Assembly (NCBI RefSeq): GCF_030463565.1
Contig: NC_134656.1
Location: forward strand, 3,458,501-3,522,500
Direction: 5' to 3'
Length of the DNA: 64,000 nt
DNA from: Pelecanus crispus
Lineage: Eukaryota; Chordata; Aves; Pelecaniformes; Pelecanidae
In this document: positions 25,501-40,500 of the stretch, in pieces
How the letters are laid out: every line of letters begins with the position of its first letter
Position numbering within the stretch: position 1 is the stretch's first letter
Notes under the pieces: generated by a model
The model's input: the letters and a program-made list of their open reading frames with translations, nothing else
The model's database searches: none
Told to the model about the DNA's origin: nothing
Position numbers and translations under genes: made by a program

Positions 25501-28500
25501 AATGCTTCCTTCTGAGGCTTACTAAACCACTGACAGCTCTCCTGCGTATCTGCTAGATCTTCACTGAACCAGGTGTAAGAGCTGTCTCAGCAAGAGCAGG
25601 GCCATCTCAGTCATTATACAACATATATATCTGTATTTTATACATATATATTATATATATAAAAATATATATACTCCTCACTGCCAGGGGAGCCCAGCCC
25701 CAGAATGCTGACACCGGCACGTTGGGGTGAGTCCTCCCAGGGTCCACTTGTGGGCACCAATCCCCAAAAGCTGAAAAGCCTTGCTGTGACAAGTTTAGTA
25801 GCTTCCGCACCAGAACCCATTATTAGAAAGATCCACTTACTGGTTCACCCTTTGAGCCTTTAATACCTGCTCTTCCAGGCAGTCCCTGAAAAAAAAAAAA
25901 AATTAAAGCCACGCCAGAAGAAGTGGAGTTAATTTGTTATTCTGGTCTGATTTGATGTACAAGGAGCAATGTTTGCTTGAAGCAATGGAGGCTTTACATT
26001 TTTGCAGCTTTCACCGTGAAAATTATGGCTTCAATTTCCCTCTTGTTCACTGTGCTACTGGCTCTACGTACAATAATCCTTGACAGTTAGAGCAAAGAGG
26101 AGGAACATACAAATAGAGCAGCAGCAGCAACATTTTGCATAGCAGAAACCTCTCTCCAGGGGTGTTCAAAATATTCTGTAAGACAGGAAGAAAGGAATAC
26201 TTTACCTCTGTTTAAATAGTTGGAAGACTGGAGGGATTAATACCTGCCTGCACAAGGGATGCACATCACTGGGATGTGAAAGAGAAAAATCCCTCTCAAA
26301 TTTAAGTTTTAACAGAGCCAGTGGCCAAAAGCCAGGGCATTACTGTGTCAGTATTTGGTGCTACTCCGGATGTTTTCCCTTCTGTCCTGCACACTGCTCC
26401 CCTGCTTGTGTGGTAGGAAAAGCGCATTTCCTCTTGGCTTAAATGGGGCCCCTTGTGAGACAACGCACAAAACGAAGCTCCCCTCTCCCCAGGGGTGATC
26501 TCTGCAGGCAGGCCAAGCTGCTGCACCGCCCCGAAGGTGGCGGGTCCTGCGCCATACTCACGGGAAGTCCGTTTGGCCCCTTCTCTCCAGGAGCACCCAT
26601 GCGAGCTGCATCACCCTGTGGATACCGAGAGGTTAGGAGAGACCCTCTGCTACTGGAAAATGGTCTGACACGGGTAGGGGGCACATTCCCAAACAGGCAT
26701 TTGTAATCTCCCTCCCTACATGTGCAGGACCCAGCGCCTGTCGTGTCTACAGGAGGCGGGCACCCACTGGGAACGGGGTGCCCATTGCTCCCCTTGCAGC
26801 TCCCAGCCTTCCCTGGCAGCACACGGCCCACGTTCCTGCAGGATCACCGTTCAAAAACCAGGCAACTAGTGGCTGACAGCACTTTGTCTACAGGCGATTA
26901 AAATAAGCAGACGTGTCTTTCAACAGCTCTGAAATGCATCTCTGAAGGCCCAGAGTCAGCCAACAGGAACCACTAAGTATAGGGACACAGCTGAGTCTAG
27001 ATCATACGTGCTTGGCCCATATACGCATCTTCATTCTTTAGGGAATTTCCTTGGGATTAATTAATAGAAGCAACTTCACTTTTCTTCACTAGTTACGCTA
27101 TTGGAAAACTCTTTAGAAGCAAAAGCTTTCCAGCCATGCTCTTTCTTGACAAGCATCAGTAGCTTTGCAACACACATAGGACCCTAACAGAAATCTTTCC
27201 TGCAGTGTTTAAGTAAGACTTTACAAACCTTCTCACCATCGAGTCCAGGAGCTCCATCCCGCCCATCCTTGCCAGGCATGCCCTGCAACCATGCACAACA
27301 CAGTTAAGTTTACGAGGAGACTGTGGTTCGCAAAATACATTCACATCAAAGAACCTTTTGGCAATGGGTCCAGCTCCAGTTGTACGGGGAGATTTTTCAT
27401 TAACAGCAGTACTACTAGGGTTTGGTTCAACTGGGATTACACTGAAGTTTACAGAGACCCACAGAGCAGAAGTTTGATAGCAAAGACTGTAAGATGCAAG
27501 TTTTTTCCTGTGGTTTTATTTCATCATCCGCAAGCAAGACAACAGTGAGACCTGCATCCTATTTAATTGACTTACAGGTTCTCCTATGAGTCCACGAGCC
27601 CCCGGGTTTCCTTTTGGTCCAGGTCTACCCTAGAAATCAACAATAAATTCTGCGTTATCCAGGACACAACCCTCAAGAACAATCAGTCAACAAAGATAAT
27701 ACTCAAACTCTGTAGGGACATTTCATTCGGTCTGTGCTGGCTCCTGTCCTGTTCGTACAGGTATGGTGGTTCTTTTAGGACACACCAGAAAACTGATCTG
27801 CTGGCTGCAGCATCTGGGAAAATCCTCGATCATTTCAAGGGATGGAGATGCAAGATCTGATCCCTGTGCTCTAGGCTGTAAGAAGCACTTAGGCATCTTA
27901 TTACTTAAGCATCTTTAATAATACTTAAACATCTAATTTTTGAGATGAATACTTTTGTCCCTTTCACCTCCCTTTCAAATAAACCAAGGTGGGGACAAGC
28001 CATAATAAACCTGTCAGACTCCTTTAAACATCATGTCCAAAATTTCAGCAGATGGGTGTTTTACTGCACTTACAGTATCGCCTTTGGGCCCCCTGAATCC
28101 TTGAGGTCCTTTGTTTCCTTGGGGTCCCTATGACAGAGGAGGAAAAGCCATTAAGCATCTTCATCACACAGTGACAAAGACTAATGCTTCAAGGATGTCA
28201 ACGATGAAGGTTTTTTTGTGCTCTTTGCTGGCATTAGCAGAGGCGTGAGCGTCCACATTGCCCCAGGAGCTCGGCTGTACTTTCTCAGTTACACTCTGTA
28301 ATTCCCGACGCACAGATGAACTGCAGCAGGGACTTTGCCAACAATCCCTCGGGGCAGAGACCATCTTCCCCTTCATTTAATGACGCATTTTCTTTAATCA
28401 GAAACAGAGTAGGAGAAAAATTTTAATATTTACTGTCTAGATCTTGCTTGGCATAATTAAATGTTTGGCGGACAGTAAACACCTCATTTGATTTTAGTTC

Positions 28501-31500
28501 AGATGAATTTATTCTGTAATTGCAAAGACTAAGGAGGGGTCCCCAGAAGGTGGTACTGCCTTGGGGTCAATGCAGATTGTGGCATGTCGGCTGTTGTAGA
28601 CAGGCGAAGGTGCCTGCTATAAAGTGGATGTCACATTATCCGCACTAAGGAGAGACTGGGTGGTAGGCCAGTGGAAAATGCTTTTAGAGAGGCCATAATG
28701 CTGCAGATGCAGCTCCAGTCTCATGTTTGGGCACAGAAAGGAGGCTACAGGGGTCTGCCCACAGGTAAGCGTGTAGGTTCTGTGTTCTCCTACACTTCAC
28801 CCCAGAGCTCTGTGAAAGGATGAGGACCGCATCCTTAATACACAACTATTTCTGCTTGTAGCTAAAGCCCTTGAGAGCTGTGGGCACTTAGGAATAGATC
28901 AGGCTGAAAGGATGTAAGCTCAGGACAGCACCTACTGATTCTTCCTCAAAACTCTTCTTCCCAAGAGCAACACAGACGCCCCTCTCAAGTGCTTGCCCAA
29001 GTGCTGATGTTCAGCGAAGAGCGGTGAAGAACAGAGAGCAATGGAAATGTGGTGAATTTATTCTGGCATGGGGCATGACTGAGGGAAAGACATCATGAGA
29101 TCTGGGTCAGGTGAAATAACATTGCTTTAACTGGAGGGAAAAAGGCAAAGGCAGTAATCTGATGGAGATGGTCAGCACGCTCCTCCTGGTCACTGGCAGC
29201 AGAGAGTTTAGCGCAGGGGAGAGAAACTTTAAGCTTTGGTTGTGGAAGGCATGGCCATAGAGATGCTGAGAAGTAGATACATACAGCTTTGCCTGGAGGT
29301 CCTGGGATTCCAGGTGGCCCTCTGAAACCGATGTCACCCTGCAAAGAATAATAAACACATCGTTGTAATGCTGTGGTTGGCAGAGGGTGACGTAACATTA
29401 TCCCCACCTTATACCGCAATCTAAGAAAACACACAAAGCCCTGGAAAGATACCCGGTAGTTCTTGCTGGCTTGCAACACAGTCTGGCAGAAGATCGCCCT
29501 CCGAACACGAACACACAGGTTTTTACTCTGGATCTGCCCACCATTATCTCCGTGATACGCTGATATCATTCATGGCCTCGGTATCTTGATAACACACTTG
29601 TTCCTAAACAAATGCGTGACTTTATCAAATTCAAAACCACCCAGCCCCTAGGGCAATGGTCAAGGGACCTTGGCAAAAGTCCAAAGCCACAATGAGCTGC
29701 AGGTTGACCCTGTTCTCCCTGAGCAGGCTTTTCATGTCCTGGAAATCTCTGTCCGCCAGTGATTCTTTAGCTTTTTCTTGTAAAGAGACAGAGCAGAAAG
29801 TGAAATGTTCATGGAACATTTGCCAGCTTTTTTGCAAGATTCTTTAACATTGTCAGTCCTGCAGGGCCAGCGCTTTGTCCTTCTTGTCTGAATGCTTAAA
29901 TCAACGCTGCGCCCGATCCTGTCAGTCCCTCATGCATGTAGACTCATCCTGCCTCTGGAAGGTTGTTCTGCTTGGGGGAGGGCAGGAAAGAGCCTGCACT
30001 TTGCATCTTTGCAAGTTCCCCACTGGCCTTCAGTAAGGACAAATGCCACCCGGACCTTGTACAAGAAAAACTGGTGGTGGAGGGGGAAAAAAAGGAAATC
30101 AAAAGACGTTTTTTCTTACCCTGTCACCAGCTGGACCCATTGGACCAGGGAGGCCTCTTAGTCCTCTTGGGCCCTAATTAAGAAAACAGATCAGTTAAAA
30201 CCCAATCATTGTTAAACATAAAATAGCAGAACAGCACAACGTAGCAACTCAACAACACAGAGAACATTAAGAAACAGTGAAGAGCGGCAGAAAGCTCAGC
30301 CTTCTGATGCACAAATTCTTGTCCCCTTCGGTGACAACCTCTGCGCAAGTGACAGCGGAGACACCCCATGCAGACGTGCATTCAGCGTGCCTGCGCTCCC
30401 CAGCCCGCCTGCCAGGCTGTCAAGCCAGCCCAGAGCCCAGGCTCAGATCCACCCAAAAGGTGCCCAGGACTCTCCTGGAGTACCAGCAAGACAGTGGCTA
30501 TCACTTGGACTTCTCATCCAAGGTGAGCTACCAAAAGCAGGAGCTGAATTAAAGCTCAGTGAAGCCACCACAATTTTTTTTTTTTTTTTTTTTTTTACCA
30601 GCATCAACTTCCACATCTGTTATTATGCAGAGGCAAGAGCTGTTTGCGTAACGCCAAATGACTGATGGCACCACTGAGTTTCACAGTAAAAAGGTCACGG
30701 GAACTGGACTGAAGAGTAGGTGTTACCTGCAGGCCAACGCTGCCAGGAATGCCCGGAGGACCAGGAGGGCCAGGGTTGCCCTGGGAGAGAAAAAATAATT
30801 AGACAAAGGGCGAGACAGCATGAGCCTGTCAACTCAAAGCCAGGGACCTTCCCATCTTATTTCTCCTTGAGCTCCCTCCCACTCAGATTTCTGCTTCAGA
30901 ATTTGCTTCTACGTTATAGGCAATTTCTTCTACGTGCAAGAACACTTGATCAGTCAGGAATTTACCTGAGTGACTAACGCAGGACTTTTTTCCTGAGCTG
31001 ACATCCCTGCATGTGAAACAATAGGTGTTAACTTATCGAACTGATCTTAACATTATGATTACTGGGAAGATGAATTTTCTTGAAGTATTAGCACAGTGTC
31101 ACACATGCAGAGCAATGGAAGCCAATGCACTTCAGTCATAGTAACTTCTCCTTGTTGTTCAGCCAATTGCCTCATTTCTCCCTGTCTTCTTGAAGAAACT
31201 ATTTGTTATGGTGCTTTTGAAGAGAAAAATCCTCCCCCACCCCCTTTAAATTGAAGTTTACCTTTTCTCCTTCTTTTCCTATTTCGCCAGGTTCTCCTTT
31301 GTGACCAGTGTGTCCCTAGAAATTAGAGCTCCAATTATTCACATTCCAGTACAGTCTCCTTTCAAAATTTAAAATTTGTGAGATAGCTGTTAAGACCTAA
31401 ACCCATACAAAGCAAACAACTTACTGGGAAAATAATCTACACGCGTGCTGTAACTGGGGTTAATTAGCCATGCGCCATTCCTGCATTAGGTATCATCGTG

Positions 31501-34500
31501 TCAGAATTGATCTGGTTGCAGGAAATGCCCAGATTTGGTTTTCAGGAGTGACTTGCGGTGAGACTAGGCTACAGGTCTCTGGATGCAATTCTCAATTACA
31601 GGTCAGGGACCAGAACTCAGTTCCCATCACTTTTGAAAACGGGGCTGAGACGCTTCTGAAAACCCCATTCTGCATCTTTAAGCCCCCTTTTTGTTTAAGT
31701 CATCTTTAATGTCTGCATCATCCAGCTTGCAAAGAAATCCACGTCCCTCTGAAATCTTTTATATAAACTAGGACTCAATTTTCTTTTTGGGTCCCTTCCT
31801 ATTATTGTGGGAGAGACACAGACTAATTTCAGCCACGGCAGATGTTATTCCTGACCATGCAAAAGGTCCTGTGCATCATTTACATCATAATTGGAGACCT
31901 TCGCAGGTTTTTCCATTTCATAAGCTATGAATTTTGAACAGTCATACCCTAAACATTGTGTATTTCTAATGATATTTATGACTCAGCTCAGAGACCAAAC
32001 AGACCTGCAAAAGGTCCATTCATGAGGACCTGAGAGCATTTCCCAGGAGATGTTCCACCCATTGCCAACTTCTGCTAAATCCTGTTAAAAAACTCGAGTA
32101 ACTTATTACTTCAGCTCACTGCTGGAGTGTAACCTACTGCACAGAATTTGTGTGAATCATAGAGGGGACAGAGAAGGAGATGTTTAACTGCTGAGCGAGG
32201 TTTCCTGCGGGTTGCAACCTAAAATTTAGGTACCAGAATCCAACAACAAACAGAAAGCTGCCTGATGCTACGCTGGGTATAAAATGACAATTAAGTTGTA
32301 TTTAATCATGTTAGTTATATCTTGCTGCAGTAAAGTGTGTATCGCTGTGCATACAGGGTCTGTGAGCACAATTTAAGAACTGGTGAGATTTTTAGAGCTC
32401 CCTGAAGTCTGAAAAGGCAGCACATCACTTCAGGCAGCTCTGAACCACTGCCCTCTGCTTGCTCCCGTTCATCAGCCGCGCCTCGCAAGGCTTGCGTGGT
32501 GTTTTGATCTTTGCGCTTGCCCTATGCAAAGGGTTACATTTCATCTGTAGGAATAAATGGCCGTAGTGAAAATCAGTCGTTAAATCTTCCCTCTGACAAA
32601 GGCTGCGATCCTGCAAGGGACGGACCCGCCAAGCACGGCGCCCGCAAGCACTCGGAGGATGCAAAGCCCCTCGCTGACGGCGCCGGGAGAGCGCGCGCAG
32701 GCTTTGCTGGCACTTTGCACGACTGAGCTCAGCGGCAGAGCAGCTGTTGCTACGAGTGCGGGAGCAGCGTGTAGAGAGCAGGATCAGGTCCTTTACCCTC
32801 CTGTTGTCTCATATTTGGCCGTATTGGGGGTTTTCTGTTTCGACAGCATAAACCCAGGCAAATGCATGGCTGGTTTGGAGCGGTGTGGAGCCTACAGGAG
32901 ACGTGTATATAAAGCAGTTTAACCCCAGGGGTTCACAGTGGTATTTATTTCGGGAGACTGACCCTTGTATCTGCAGGCGGTATTTTTCTTACCTTGAACC
33001 CTGGCATTCCTGGGGGACCTGGAGGACCCGGCGGGCACAGAGCTGGGCACTGCAAGAAACAGAAACGTTCTTTGGTTTATCAAGTACACACAGCACATCC
33101 AGGGAAGCTGGTTTCATTACTAGGGAGAGGGGAAAAGATCATGTGGGTTTTGGCTCTAAACCCGCTAAATCCTATTCATTCATAGCATCACGTATTCACC
33201 GGCATTCCCCTGTGGCAGGAGGTCCTAAACAGGTCCTCAGGCCCCCAGTAACCCACAAAATAATGATTTAGGAATGGTCTGCTTCACTTTCAGCATGCCT
33301 GCATGGACTGTGAAAAATTCTGAAGGCTGACAGTGGTCCATAGTCCAAAATAGTGGAGAACCAGAGTTCTCCAGTGAAGCTGGATGGGTATCTTGTAAAT
33401 CATTAGGAACATATTTAATTCTGTGCATTCATTGACCCCTATTGATTTCCATTAGACAGCTCACCTAACTGCAACAATGACAAGCATTAGAGTTTATCAG
33501 AAGGGGACCTATAAAAAATTAACCCAAATCCCAATAAAGCTGGTACCTGCAGATGTCTAGGGGTGGGTGAGCCGCTGGTGCGAATTCTAGTTTGACTGGG
33601 AACAAATCAGAACATGCATGGAAATTTAATGGGGCTTAAAAGGCCATACTCTAAAAACTATAAATATGGAATGAGATTTTCTTCTGCAGCTTTTCTTTCA
33701 TTTTTTTGTTTGGATTTTTCTTTTGATAAAAGCTCAGGCTACACCTCTGTGGCAGGAATTTAATTTTCTAGTATGTTCCACACGGTAACTTAAATTATAA
33801 TTGCAGAAATAGCATCATTTTCTATTAACTTCCACATGACTTGCCATAAGGCAGTCTAAACCGACTCTGAGCTTTTTTGGGGCACACCAATTAGAAAACC
33901 AAAGATGCTGTCACAACAACAGCTGCGCAATCTGGAACTTCCATCGTTCATGGGCTTAACACTCCTTTTATTCCCTTGAAAGAAAGGAATCAAGACTTTC
34001 TCATAAGGAAGTAAGTCTAAACAAAGCATATGCCCATAGGAACTCGGTGCCACCATCCATGGAAATAAACAGTGCAACACGCACGACCTTTTCTCTTGCA
34101 AAGCAGGATCGGAAACAGATGCATGAAAAGCTGTTGTCATTTACCAAATGCTAAAGTTGTTTTGTAAATGCAGAACGTATGCAAAACCTGCATTTTGGAA
34201 AGCAAACTGGAAAGCAAAGATCACGGAAAAAAATCAGCACTAGCATATCTATCTCCCTGAAGAAACATTTCAGTCTTGTAAATGTGCACGCAACACTTAC
34301 GCATTCTGCAGTACGGCAGTTTAGGCCCATTTCTGCAGGTCGGAACGGTGCACGTTAAACGGTCTGACAGTCACCCAAGCACGCCAATGGAAAGTCACAT
34401 CAAGGATTAAACCAAAAAATACTTTCATGCTACATAAAGAAAACACCTACCTGAAGGTCCCCACCGCCATCAGGAAAAGTGCCCGGAAGACCCTGCAATT

Positions 34501-37500
34501 CATGAAATGTGGTCTTTTAAATACATCAAGACAAACACCAGGAGGAAATACAATTCCTAGCAAATGCACTTTACAGACCCAGCTCAGGTGGCTCAGCACA
34601 ACGCAGATACCCAGCCCCACAGCGCAAAATGCAGCCCCTGAACCCAGAGCGTTACGAGCAGCACTAGTCCTCAACACAGACATGTTAGCATTGTGGTCAT
34701 CCTCCAGAGGTGCACAGATGAGCTTGGGGAAGAGCCCTGCGCCTTAGGTGATAAAGGCAGCAATTTGAGAAGAGCAGCTGCGCCTGGCCCTCCTTCGGAC
34801 CAGGGAAGTTCCTTGGGAAAGATCTCCCTATCCCTCCAACCCTCCAGAGATACCACAGCAAACCCAAAACAGAGACTTGCTGGTTTCAAGCCCTCCTTGC
34901 TGACCCTACAAGAACACATCATGACCCAAGCAACCATCTAAACCTTGAGAGAACAGAAAGCCCGCCCTGCGATCTGTCTATGCCGTAAAGCCTGGATGTC
35001 ATCGGGTTCCTCCACCCACGCAGCACAGACAACAAACAGGAGACAATCAACACACCAAAGCGCAGCCAGTGAAAAGTCACTGCTCTCCTTGGAACACGGT
35101 GTTTACGGCCTGCTGAAACTTAGCCCGGAAAAGGAACGCTCAAGGCAATGGCAGCAAATAAAACGTGCGCATTCTGGCAGCAAGAAGAGAATTCTGGACT
35201 CCCCATGGGAATTTTCTCACATTTATTTGCAAGTCTCAACTTACGGGAGGTCCGGGTGGTCCAGGAGGCCCTGGGAATCCTGGCAGACCAAAAGGTCCCT
35301 AAAAAGAGTGAAAAATAGAAAGAATTCCTCTTCTTAATCATTTAAATGAAAATGAAAAGGGAAAGGAAGGGTTGCTACCAAATACCATTGCGTATTTGTG
35401 AATGTGGGGCAAGATATTTCTAATGGGACTAAACTGCACCTTTCTTTCCGCAGAGGCTTCTATGACTGCAAAGAAAAGAGCAGATGCATATAGAAGTATA
35501 GGGATTAGGGCAAAAGAACATATCCCTGCACCTACATCCCTGTTTCCACCAGCTCTGTACCTCTCCAGTGGAGCTCTGGGCACCCAAAAATGATGGTATG
35601 CTTCTGCAGAATGGGCTCCCTCAGATCAGACCCACTCTGTGCAGTAGCTTCTTCTGAGGGTGCTGAGAGGACACACCAGCTGGTAACTAATCTCTGTCTC
35701 GTGACATTGGCTGCTCTTCTGTCCTTACTCATAGTTGGTAAAGGAAGATATGGCTGCAAGCAGTTGCACGTCTTTGGCGTTGCACTGGTTGACTGGGGTG
35801 ACCCTACACAAGCTGATACAAGGAACAGAGTTGCCCGTGGGCATTTGTAGAGTTTGTAATGTCTCGTGCATCATGCTTCCAGAATGGGGTAAGAGACCAG
35901 AAATGAACCTTATTCTTCTGTGGTTGTGGCATGTTCAATAAACGAGAATCAAATGGTAGGAGAAACTCACAGGAGGACCCCGAAATCCATTTCCACCTGG
36001 GAGGCCACTGGGTCCTGGAGGCCCCTGTGGAAGAGAGAGAAGATCCTTACACCCATGGCGACCTCACATAGCTGCCAAAGCCCAGGGCAAACAAACAGCC
36101 TGGCTGTACTCATTTGTCTAACCCCTCTGAGGAGCCCAATCCTGCACCCAGACAATCAGTTTACCAATGCACATCTTTCTTCTTGCTCCACCTTCCCACA
36201 GAGCATGCTCTTGTCATCACATGTTGCCAACATCTGCACCCCCTCTGACAGAGCAGCTCTGAGATGCTCCAGGAAACGACCGAACAAAAGCTGTCCCAGA
36301 ATTGGTCGCTTCCAGTGATTAGGAGGCTGCCGTGCCTTGAATTTACCCCACGGCCAGCTTCCCTGGGGGGTAAGGTAAACATAAAAAAACCCACAAGGCC
36401 GCCGACCTGCAGGGCTCCACATCCCTCTGCCCGGCACAGGAGAGGGACCCAAGGCTGGGGGTGGGTTTCTAACACTCAAGGTATCCAATAATGCTAGTAA
36501 AATAATTTAAACTCTTCTTTGAGAAAGAGCCTCATTACTTACTGGAGGTCCTGGTAGTCCTTTGCCCTGGAAATAACATTTAAAACAGTAAAAGATCACT
36601 TAGAAACTGAACATACAAGAAAAAAAGGCAAACCTCAGAAAATGCTGCTTAATTTTTTTTTTTTTTTTCTTTTAAGTTTCCTTAGCCCTCCCCTGTCCCC
36701 AATTATTGTAATTTGCAATCAGAGCAGAGCTGGAGTCTTAATCAATCCTTTTGTTGCCTCTAATAATTTGTATTCCCTTTACATCGCTGTTACCTACGAG
36801 ACATCTCTAAGTAAAGCCACATACAGTGATGTGGTAATGGGACACAGACATTTAAGAAGACAACATTCTAGTTTATCTACTTTTGGGTTTTTTTTTTTAA
36901 ATTTTTATTAGACATTATCTAATGTCTAATAATTTTGATAGCATTTCGTATGCTAGTCTTTATCCCAAGCTGGCTTGCTTTTAACATCTCAGAGACTAAG
37001 AACAGGCCCTGTGTTACCAGAACAGGTCATATATATGTATTTAAACGCTTTGAAAAATATTTTCACTCAGTCAGGCTTTGATCCCTTTGTTTGGGACACA
37101 ATGCTTCCCGTCTTATCTTGGTGATGATTTCGGCATAATATTTTGGCACCATCTTTACGTATGTAGGTCTAGGAGGTACTTACAGCTGGTCCGGGTGGCC
37201 CAGCAGGTCCTAATGCACCCTACAGGAATAAAACAGTGCAAATTAGCAGGGATAAAACAGAAACCTCCACACAGACAGACACCAATGCCTCCTCTCCTTG
37301 ACACTGATCTTTGCTTGGGAACTCCAGCAGTGTCTTACAGAAACAGCATGCAACTGGCGATGCTCAGCTGAATTCACAAATACAAGGACAGAAACTTACG
37401 GATAACGACTCTGCCATTCCTGATTACTTGATTAAAGAACATTTTAAAATAGTAGGGATGGATGTTCAGAACTGACCCCAGCAACTTTCTTCACCATTTG

Positions 37501-40500
37501 CTGGTCAAGAGAGAGTAGAGACTAAAACATAAGCTGCTCCTAAAAGACTAAACAGACACTTCTGCAAGTCACAGCTGGCCTCACATCAGTCTCCAAGAGT
37601 ATCTAAATGTTCATAAATTGACTTTCATACATTTGAAATATTCTCATTCATAATACATTCATATTGTAGATCCAATGACTAAATTATCTGAAACTGTTTA
37701 CAAGATTTGGAGTCGTTCTAGTGAATTTTATTAATTCACACTTTTTCCGTTCAAGCAAAGACAAAGATTTGGCAGCTTCTGCCTCTTCGCTAGCTTTCCT
37801 TGGCAAATCCCCAATCTCCTTTTCCCAGTTTGCATTCTTACTCTTAAGCTGACTAGAGTTTGGTGATCTTATGTCTTAGACTAGAATTCAGTCATTCTTG
37901 AAGTTGTTAGGTTCCTGCTTAACTAACGATAGTAAGACAGACAGACCGACCTTCTTAATCCCTTTGCTGCATTGCAAAGTTACCAACATTGGCCGGTAGA
38001 CCGTAAAATTAATTATAGGTAGTAATTCTGAAACAGAAAGCAAATGGAAATATAAAAATGAACAAAAAAACCAGTGTGGTGGGTTGGCCTTGGCCAGCAG
38101 CTGTTCAGATATCTCCAAGAGACACTGGGTGCGCATTGCTGACGGATGCTCTTGGGTCCAAGAGCCTCCTCTGAAGAGAGCTCTTGCTGTGATGGGGAAA
38201 GGAAAAGCAGAGGCAGGCAGCTGATGAGAGCAGAGCGCTTTTGTCACTCCTTTTAAAAAGCAACAAAAGAGGAGAGGGAAGGAAAAAAAAAAAAGTTGCG
38301 GTGGAGACGCAGAAACGCCAGTGTAGTTTGGGGTGAACGACAAATAAATAATAGTCATAAAATAATAGTCAATAGTGCTCAACAGCACTGACGCAGCCCT
38401 GGCAGCAAGTTTCTCTAAGCTGTGCCGACGCTCGGGGGCTGCAGAAGAGCCGTGCTGTTCTCAAGGCCCCGCCGCAGACAGCTTTTTGCTTGCATTTGTA
38501 CTGTTGTTGGCCGATGTTGCACTCCGATAAAGGCAGAATTTAAAATAGTAAGAAGGTGGCAGACGAACACAGAACAAACCACGTTGTTATTTATGGACCA
38601 TGTTAAACTAGTGCCAGCAAACCCCTCGTCTCCTTGCACAGGGGACAAAGAGCGATTACAGCACGAGGCTTCCTCAGCCTCTCGCCAGCCCGATGGCCCA
38701 AACCTGTTTTCCAAAAGTTCTCAAAATGCTGCAGAGAAGCATCTCGAGAATGGTGTCCTGAGCTGGAATTAAATGGTCTCTAGCCCTAGGACCAGGAGAA
38801 CAAGGCAGATGGGCAGACCTGGAAAATATCCCTACACGCTGCTGCTTATGGTGATCCCAGGGACAACTCCGGCCCTCTCCTAATGTTCCACATACCAAAT
38901 GAAATTAGAAATATTTTCCCTTGTTAACCCTAAGGAGAAAGATACAGAGGACCCAAGGCCTCATTAAGAGGAGTCTTGTGAGGAGAGGACTGTAATCCAA
39001 TAAAAATCAACTCTGCTGCAAATGTCAGCTCATTCACTTCCCTTACTGCAGGTTGCTCTGCTTTTCTTCCAGTCGCTTTTATCTTTAGGCTGAAGCCCTT
39101 ACAACCACTGATGGTTGTAAGGGACAAGCTGGGATCTCATCCTGTAAAGAAAATATCGAATTGCTGGCACCTACTGATTTGCACCCTAATCCTGCCCCCA
39201 CTGAAACCAGCTGCATAGCCCCTTTCTGCTTTGGCCAACATAGAATCATTTAGGCTGGAGAAGACCTTTAAGATTATCGAGTCCAACCATAAACCTAACA
39301 CAATGCTAAAAGGTTGGCTGAGCACCCAAAGTGCCAAGTGTTGGCACTTTACGCTCCTTAATTTTGGTATCTTTGAGGGTGTGAGGTGCAGCATGCAGCA
39401 GTGAACATTCCCAGTATGGTAAAAGATCATCAAGTCCCTGAGCAAGCTGATGTGACTCCATTAAGTTCAAAGGAGAGACTCTAATTTACACCTCGATTTT
39501 AATAACGTTGCCTGACTCAACTCATTCTCCTGGTAACAATGTTCTGTCTCTTGATTAGAAAACAATCTCACCATAATTTTTCACTTTAAAGTAATATACT
39601 TTATGAATATAAAACTACAGAGCATAGGAAATACTTGATTAATATGACATTCATAAATAAAAATGAATAATTATGTTTTCCTCGTTGCTTATCATGTAAA
39701 GCACCAAACTTTAAAATGGCCTTTGAAAAGTTTCCAGTGAAGGACACCAGGATCTAGCACTGAGGTCAGAACCCAGCTTGCTCCTGGTTAAAAATAAAGG
39801 ATTTTTTTAAATTGAAAAAACAAGTAGGCTTGATCTAACCAGTGTGCAAGCAGAACCATGAGAAAAGCTAATGGATGCTGATAGCGATGGGAGTATTTAA
39901 GATAAAAAAACCATTTTGGCATGCTGCCTTCACAACACACTGTCCCTGGTCAGACATGAACTGCTGCTGGACTGCTGAAGCACGGCATACAGAGGAAAAG
40001 AAACGTTTAACAATAATGTGTTACTAAAAACTGTCTTCCATGAGCCCACTTCCATATGCTACAGACCTTCGCTCTCAGACACCCCAGTTCAGAAAAACAC
40101 TCTTGTTCAGTAGCAGTCAGTGTGAAGCATGAATTCAATCCCACAACGGTAAACAGACACCTGCTTATTTCAGTGATTCCTGGAAGACTGAAATACGTTC
40201 TTAAAGTTGGGCAGAAGAAAGAAAGTCGGGATAACAATGCTGTCTCTTTAAAGTGCTAGAGATTTACAGGTTTTTTTCTTTTTCCGGGCTTCTATTAGAC
40301 CAATTAAAACAATTTTCCAGATGGACTACTGACCTTGAAAAGCTGCCATAAATGACAACAGGTCCCAAGTTTGCCTCATGCTGACAGCTTGAGTTACAAG
40401 ACATGGAAAAGCCCATCAAATCAGAGCACGTAGTTACAGTAACTGTGCTGAAACAGTGTTTGTGTGCTTTTACTAAACAGCTGAAGAGGAAGTTCTTGTG

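Noticed and set aside
29690-29790. Minus-strand stretch reading like a charged helix between COL9A3 exons 14 and 15
   Set aside because: Not Gly-X-Y, and exons 14 and 15 already join in phase; no repeat family recognised, so left unannotated.
38080-38400. Segment beginning 'gtggtgggttggcc' that recalls an avian LTR start
   Set aside because: Similarity lasts only about 20 bp and the remainder does not match what I recall; too weak to call.
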